Below are positions 61,108 to 64,000 of a DNA stretch of 64,000 nucleotides, piece after piece. The stretch is from Rhodocyclaceae bacterium (lineage in GTDB: Bacteria; Pseudomonadota; Gammaproteobacteria; Burkholderiales; Rhodocyclaceae): assembly GCA_016702335.1 (NCBI GenBank), contig JADJEF010000020.1, positions 372,001 through 436,000 of the forward strand, read 5' to 3'. The notes under the pieces are model-generated. The model did not search any database and had not been told where the DNA came from. It worked only from the letters and a program-made list of their open reading frames with translations. The translations under genes and the position numbers were made by a program. How positions within the stretch are numbered: position 1 is the stretch's first letter; each line of letters opens with the position of its first letter.

Positions 61108-61614
61108 CTAGGCCAGGCACTCGTGGATGTCCTTGGTCATCAGATACAGGTGATAGGGGTCGAGCGGTGACGCTACAAATCCAAAGTGCTGATAGAACTC
61201 GACCGCTGGCTCGTCCTTGGCATGCACCACCAAGGCGCGTGCGGCAATGATCGATTGCGCTTGAAGAAACCGCTTTAACGCATCCTTGAGCAACCCTGCA
61301 CCAAAGCCAGTCCCTTGCTCTTCTTGATCCACGGCCAGCCTCGCCAGTAGTGTCAGTGGGATCGGGTGTTGGGCCAGCCCTTTCGCGATCCGTGCTGGAA
61401 CCGTTTCGTATTCTGCCGAAGCGGCGGCCAGGGAGTAATAGCCGATGACACGAGTTTCACCGCGCAAGGCCACAAAGGTCCGAGCACTCTGGTTGCGCTG
61501 GTTCTGCAGCGCATAGCGATGAAGGAAGCGGTTCAGAGCGTCGTTACCGCAATCGAACTCGGAAACATCATGCGGGTCCGCAAGGAGTTCGGGGCCTCGT
61601 AGCGGCAACTTCAT
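61108..61614 (-). CDS. TacT-type GNAT acetyltransferase toxin
   Basis: The 168-residue GNAT protein has DVSEFDCGNDALNRFLHRYALQNQ at its start, typical of TacT/AtaT-like toxins, an acetyl-CoA region QGTGFGAGLLKDAL, and the Tyr in VEFYQHFGF. Such toxins acetylate the aminoacyl group of charged tRNAs and stop translation. It overlaps the DUF1778 antitoxin gene by four bases. Confidence 0.92.
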   Translation of the reverse strand: MKLPLRGPELLADPHDVSEFDCGNDALNRFLHRYALQNQRNQSARTFVALRGETRVIGYYSLAAASAEYETVPARIAKGLAQHPIPLTLLARLAVDQEEQGTGFGAGLLKDALKRFLQAQSIIAARALVVHAKDEPAVEFYQHFGFVASPLDPYHLYLMTKDIHECLA

Positions 61615-61889
61615 TTGGCCTCGAAGACGCTAGGTTTCTTGAGCAGTTCCCTGAGCCGCGGGATTGATTTTGCGGGCTGATCGAGCGCCGCGTAAAAGGC
61701 GGTCATCTGGTCTTCGGGCAGGACAAAACGCGTCTGCGAGGCCAGAGTTTCGTCAGCAACGATACGCACTGCGCGGAGAACGAACTCGCTAACGTTTTGA
61801 TGCGACAGGATGGCAGCCTGGCGAATACGTTCCTTTTCGGCGGCAGCGAGACGGATTTCGATGCGTTCTTCTTTGACGGTGGCGCCCAT
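61611..61889 (-). CDS. TacA-type DUF1778 antitoxin
   Basis: The 92-residue protein starts MGATVKEERIEIRLAAAEKERIRQAA and contains SHQNVSEFVLRAV, the DUF1778 RHH DNA-binding region. A C-terminal tail (LDQPAKSIPRLRELLKKPSVF) matches the toxin-wrapping segment of TacA-type antitoxins. AGGAG precedes the start. It is the first gene of the pair. Confidence 0.92.
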   Translation of the reverse strand: MGATVKEERIEIRLAAAEKERIRQAAILSHQNVSEFVLRAVRIVADETLASQTRFVLPEDQMTAFYAALDQPAKSIPRLRELLKKPSVFEAK

Positions 61890-61909
61890 GATGTCACTCC
61901 TTATTTCGT

Positions 61910-61924
61910 CCGTACAGTATACGG
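61910..61924. promoter_or_regulatory. Palindrome at the tacAT promoter
   Basis: CCGTA-CAGTA-TACGG is a 5-bp perfect inverted repeat. It overlaps a minus-strand TATACT that could be the -10 box. This fits autorepression by the antitoxin-toxin complex. Confidence 0.5.
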
Positions 61925-62007
61925 GTAACAGGCGCAGACTTTCGAGAAATCTCCGAGATCGCTGGTTTCATCATTAAAACCAGCGCCAAGCCCTGGCGGT
62001 CGGGTGA

Positions 62008-62190
62008 CGTGCCGTTACCGCGTATCCGGACTCGGCTTTGCACAGCCTCGTCCCGGCGATGGGCGGCGAGCAGTGCTCGCCGAAACCTACACGAGCGCCT
62101 GCTGGTCGAATCACGTGCCGCTACCGCGTATCCGGACTCGGCTTTGCACAGCCTCGTCCCGGCGATGGGCGGCGAGCAGTGCTCGCCGAA
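62008..62190 (-). repeat. Two 77-bp direct repeats, composite-element extensions
   Basis: Positions 62008-62084 and 62114-62190 are identical except for one base (GTTACC versus GCTACC) and lie 106 bases apart. Each holds, on the minus strand, CGGCGAGCA-CT-GCTCGCCG (hairpin), CCCATCGCCGGGAC and GGCTGTGCAAAGCC, then GGATACGCGG. The second is directly joined to a 29-bp unit; the first is not. The identity suggests recent duplication. Confidence 0.9.
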
Positions 62191-63290
62191 CCCCCCATCG
62201 CCGTCTCACCAGCGCCGACTTGCGGAATGTGCCTCGCCAACGCCCATTCCACATGCTCGCGCACCATCGGCGATGGATCATTGCAACGGCTACGCAGCGC
62301 GTCGACCACCAAGGACGAAGTCGGCGCATTACCCAGCGCCACGGCAATATTACGCAACCAGCGCTCGTGCCCAATGCGGCGTATGGGCGAGCCGGCCATG
62401 CGTTCGAGAAACTCCGTCTCGGTCCAGGCGAAGAGTGACACCAGACTGGCGATGTCCAGATCATTACGCGGCGAAAAGTCCGGCTCATCAGCGACCTCGG
62501 CAAAGCGGTTCCACGGGCAGGCCAGTTGGCAATCGTCGCAACCATAGATGCGGTTACCCATCTGCGCGCGCATGGACTCGGGAATCGATTCCTTCAACTC
62601 GATGGTCAGGTAAGAAATGCAACGGCGTGCATCCAACTGATAGGGGCCATCGAACGCCTCGGTCGGACAACTGTCAAGACAGGCGGTGCAGGTACCGCAA
62701 TGATCGGCCACGGGTGCATCGGTGGGCAAATCCAGATCACACAAAATCTCGCCCAGAAAGGACCACGAACCGCCTCGGCGATCCAGCAGCAAGGTGTGCT
62801 TGCCTCGCCACCCGAGACCGGATTGCGCCGCCAGCTCCACCTCCATCACCGGCGCCGAATCGGTAAATACGCGATAGCCGAAGTCACCAAAACCCGCCGT
62901 CATGCGGTCGGCGAGCGACTGCAGCCGCTTGCGCAGCACCGTGTGGTAATCGCGCCCCAGGGCATAACGCGACACATAGGCACGCGACGGATCGTGCAGC
63001 GCTGCTTCCGCCTCGGCCAAGGCGGTGTTTGAGGCTGGTCCATACGGCAAACGCGCACTGATCACGCTGCGCGTGCCCGGCAGCAGCTCGGCCGGGCGCG
63101 AGCGCTTGCTGCCATGGCGGGCCATATAATCCATTGAGCCGTGCTTGCCGGCGGCCAGCCAGGCATTGAGCCCGATCTCGGCCCGATCGAGCCTTACCCC
63201 GGCAATGCCCACCGCCACGAAGCCGAGCTCCCGCCCCCATTCGCGTATCTGCGCCACCCGCCCGTCACGATCACTCTCTGCCCCATGCAT
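62121..63290 (-). CDS. queG: Epoxyqueuosine reductase QueG with repeat-derived C-terminus
   Basis: The 389-residue protein has WGRELGFVAVGIAG, RYALGRDYHTVLRKRL, the first 4Fe-4S motif CGTCTACLDSCPT, and the second CDDCQLACPWN, with a C-terminal HEAT-like region. It reduces epoxyqueuosine to queuosine in tRNA using cobalamin. The last 33 residues, from QVGAGETAM onward, are encoded by a 29-bp unit and part of its extension. The natural C-terminus was probably near ALARHIP, so the protein is extended by repeat DNA. The start codon touches that of divergent tsaE. Confidence 0.93.
   Translation of the reverse strand: MHGAESDRDGRVAQIREWGRELGFVAVGIAGVRLDRAEIGLNAWLAAGKHGSMDYMARHGSKRSRPAELLPGTRSVISARLPYGPASNTALAEAEAALHDPSRAYVSRYALGRDYHTVLRKRLQSLADRMTAGFGDFGYRVFTDSAPVMEVELAAQSGLGWRGKHTLLLDRRGGSWSFLGEILCDLDLPTDAPVADHCGTCTACLDSCPTEAFDGPYQLDARRCISYLTIELKESIPESMRAQMGNRIYGCDDCQLACPWNRFAEVADEPDFSPRNDLDIASLVSLFAWTETEFLERMAGSPIRRIGHERWLRNIAVALGNAPTSSLVVDALRSRCNDPSPMVREHVEWALARHIPQVGAGETAMGGSASTARRPSPGRGCAKPSPDTR
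62197..62225 (-). repeat. Dispersed 29-bp element in queG 3' end
   Basis: The minus strand reads CCGCAAGTCGGCGCTGG, TGA and GACGGCGAT. It is read as QVGAGETAM of QueG. It is joined directly to the second 77-bp repeat, giving a full composite element. Confidence 0.93.
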
Positions 63291-63776
63291 GCCGCCCAGT
63301 TTACCGAGCTAACGCTGCCACTGGCCGACGAATCGGCAACCGTCGCCCTGGCGCAGTCCATGGCGCCGAAGTTGCAGCCGGGCATGGTGCTGTGGCTGCA
63401 AGGTGACCTCGGTGCAGGAAAAACCACTTTTACCCGCGCCCTGTTGCGTTTTTGCGGCGAAACCGGTCCGGTCAAGAGCCCTACCTACACCTTGGTTGAA
63501 GTTCATGAAGTTTCTGGGATAAACTTCTATCACTTTGATTTCTATAGATTCAATCAGCCAGAAGACTATCTCGATGCCGGGCTCGACGAATACTTTTCAG
63601 GCAACGGAATCTGTCTGGTCGAATGGCCAGACAAGGCGGCCCCCTACCTTGCCCAACCCGACCTCATTCTGGACCTGCAGCTCGGCACCCACGAGTGCGC
63701 CCGTACGGCTACGCTGCGCGGCTTCACCGAGCGAGGTCGCGCGTGCCTGACCGCCGCCGCTTCCTTGGCCAATTAG
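63285..63776 (+). CDS. tsaE: tRNA threonylcarbamoyladenosine biosynthesis ATPase TsaE
   Basis: The 163-residue ATPase has the Walker A motif GDLGAGKTTFTRAL, SPTYTLVEVHE and FYHFDFYRF, then VEWPDKA, the TsaE family core. TsaE works with TsaB and TsaD to form t6A at position 37 of ANN-reading tRNAs. ATG 63285 lies directly next to the divergent queG start (ATGCAT), so each promoter must lie in the other gene. The gene overlaps amiC by 34 bases. Confidence 0.93.
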   Translation: MHAAQFTELTLPLADESATVALAQSMAPKLQPGMVLWLQGDLGAGKTTFTRALLRFCGETGPVKSPTYTLVEVHEVSGINFYHFDFYRFNQPEDYLDAGLDEYFSGNGICLVEWPDKAAPYLAQPDLILDLQLGTHECARTATLRGFTERGRACLTAAASLAN

Positions 63777-64000
63777 CCACACTTGGCGTCGGCACGCTGG
63801 CGCTGCTGGTCACCCGCACGGGCGCGGCGGGCGAAGCGATTACCGACATCCTCGCCGTGCGCGTCTGGCCGGCCGAGGACTACACGCGCATTACGCTCGA
63901 GTACGGCAAAGACAATCGCCGGCCCGTCAAATACACGCAGATGATGGTGACCGACCCGGACCGGCTGGTGGTCGATCTGGAAGGCGTCGAATTCAATGCC
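63743..64000 (+). CDS. amiC: N-acetylmuramoyl-L-alanine amidase, N-terminal part
   Basis: The frame is open to the window edge (86 codons). It begins with a GTG inside the end of tsaE, preceded by GAGG, and encodes a twin-arginine signal (PDRRRFLGQLATLGVGTLAL). An AMIN-type domain follows (ILAVRVWPAEDYTRITLEY, PDRLVVDLEGVEFNA). This matches AmiC-type amidases, which are exported by Tat and split septal peptidoglycan in cell division. The catalytic domain lies beyond the window. tsaE-amiC adjacency is typical of beta- and gammaproteobacteria. Confidence 0.9.
   Translation, partial: MPDRRRFLGQLATLGVGTLALLVTRTGAAGEAITDILAVRVWPAEDYTRITLEYGKDNRRPVKYTQMMVTDPDRLVVDLEGVEFNA

Overview
The window reads as a GC-rich betaproteobacterial chromosome, most like Rhodocyclales or a near relative. 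The evidence is gene content and order: rpsP-rimM-trmD-rplS, xseB-ispA-dxs, folE2, a RoxA-type cupin divergent from rlmD, CbbQ/CbbO-type proteins and DUF4197. The order-level placement is a judgement from memory, not a search. Coding density is high and nearly all genes are housekeeping, regulatory or envelope functions. I see no prophage, integrase, IS transposase or CRISPR array.

Layout. 0-12 kb: the 5' part of an HrpA-type helicase (minus strand), a secreted protein, a YcxB/pseudopilin hybrid, a receiver-Ser/Thr kinase fusion, CnoX, the fluoride channel CrcB, GlnRS, a small lipoprotein and a four-PAS GGDEF-EAL protein. 12-24 kb: a helicase remnant, CreD with an upstream CreB-type box coupled to a membrane-anchored NagZ-like hydrolase, PyrF, an Hpt-HD-GYP protein next to arginase, DUF4197, CbbO/CbbQ, a BepA-like protease, MoaC and tRNA-Arg. 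24-34 kb: an ArsR/OYE/SDR unit, a MacAB-type efflux operon, divergent ArgO/ArgP, a candidate small RNA, a LysR regulator and ComB. 34-46 kb: a degenerate receiver-CheX protein, RlmD divergent from RoxA, an EamA exporter, a Rieske oxygenase, xseB-ispA-dxs (dxs is frameshifted), FolE2 and the rpsP operon. 46-58 kb: AlaRS, an EAL-HDOD protein, phosphomannomutase, a YheT hydrolase, WaaF, IlvE, a Nudix hydrolase, MnmA, HU and SseA. 58-64 kb: two toxin-antitoxin pairs and a Uma2 protein embedded in repeats, then QueG, TsaE and AmiC.

The standout feature is a dispersed ~29-bp element (core GCAAGTCGGCGCTGG followed by GACGGCGAT) present 18 times in 64 kb in both orientations. Ten copies lie inside protein-coding genes, all in frame: GlnRS, PyrF, MacA (two opposed copies), a LysR regulator, an EamA transporter, AlaRS, phosphomannomutase, WaaF and QueG. 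Seven of these are read in the one frame that gives the peptide VGAGxTA. In three or four places it is extended into a ~100-bp composite whose hairpin stem sequence differs between copies while pairing is kept. It looks like a REP/MITE-type element that colonises coding sequence, comparable in concept to the Rickettsia palindromic elements; no mobilising enzyme is in the window.
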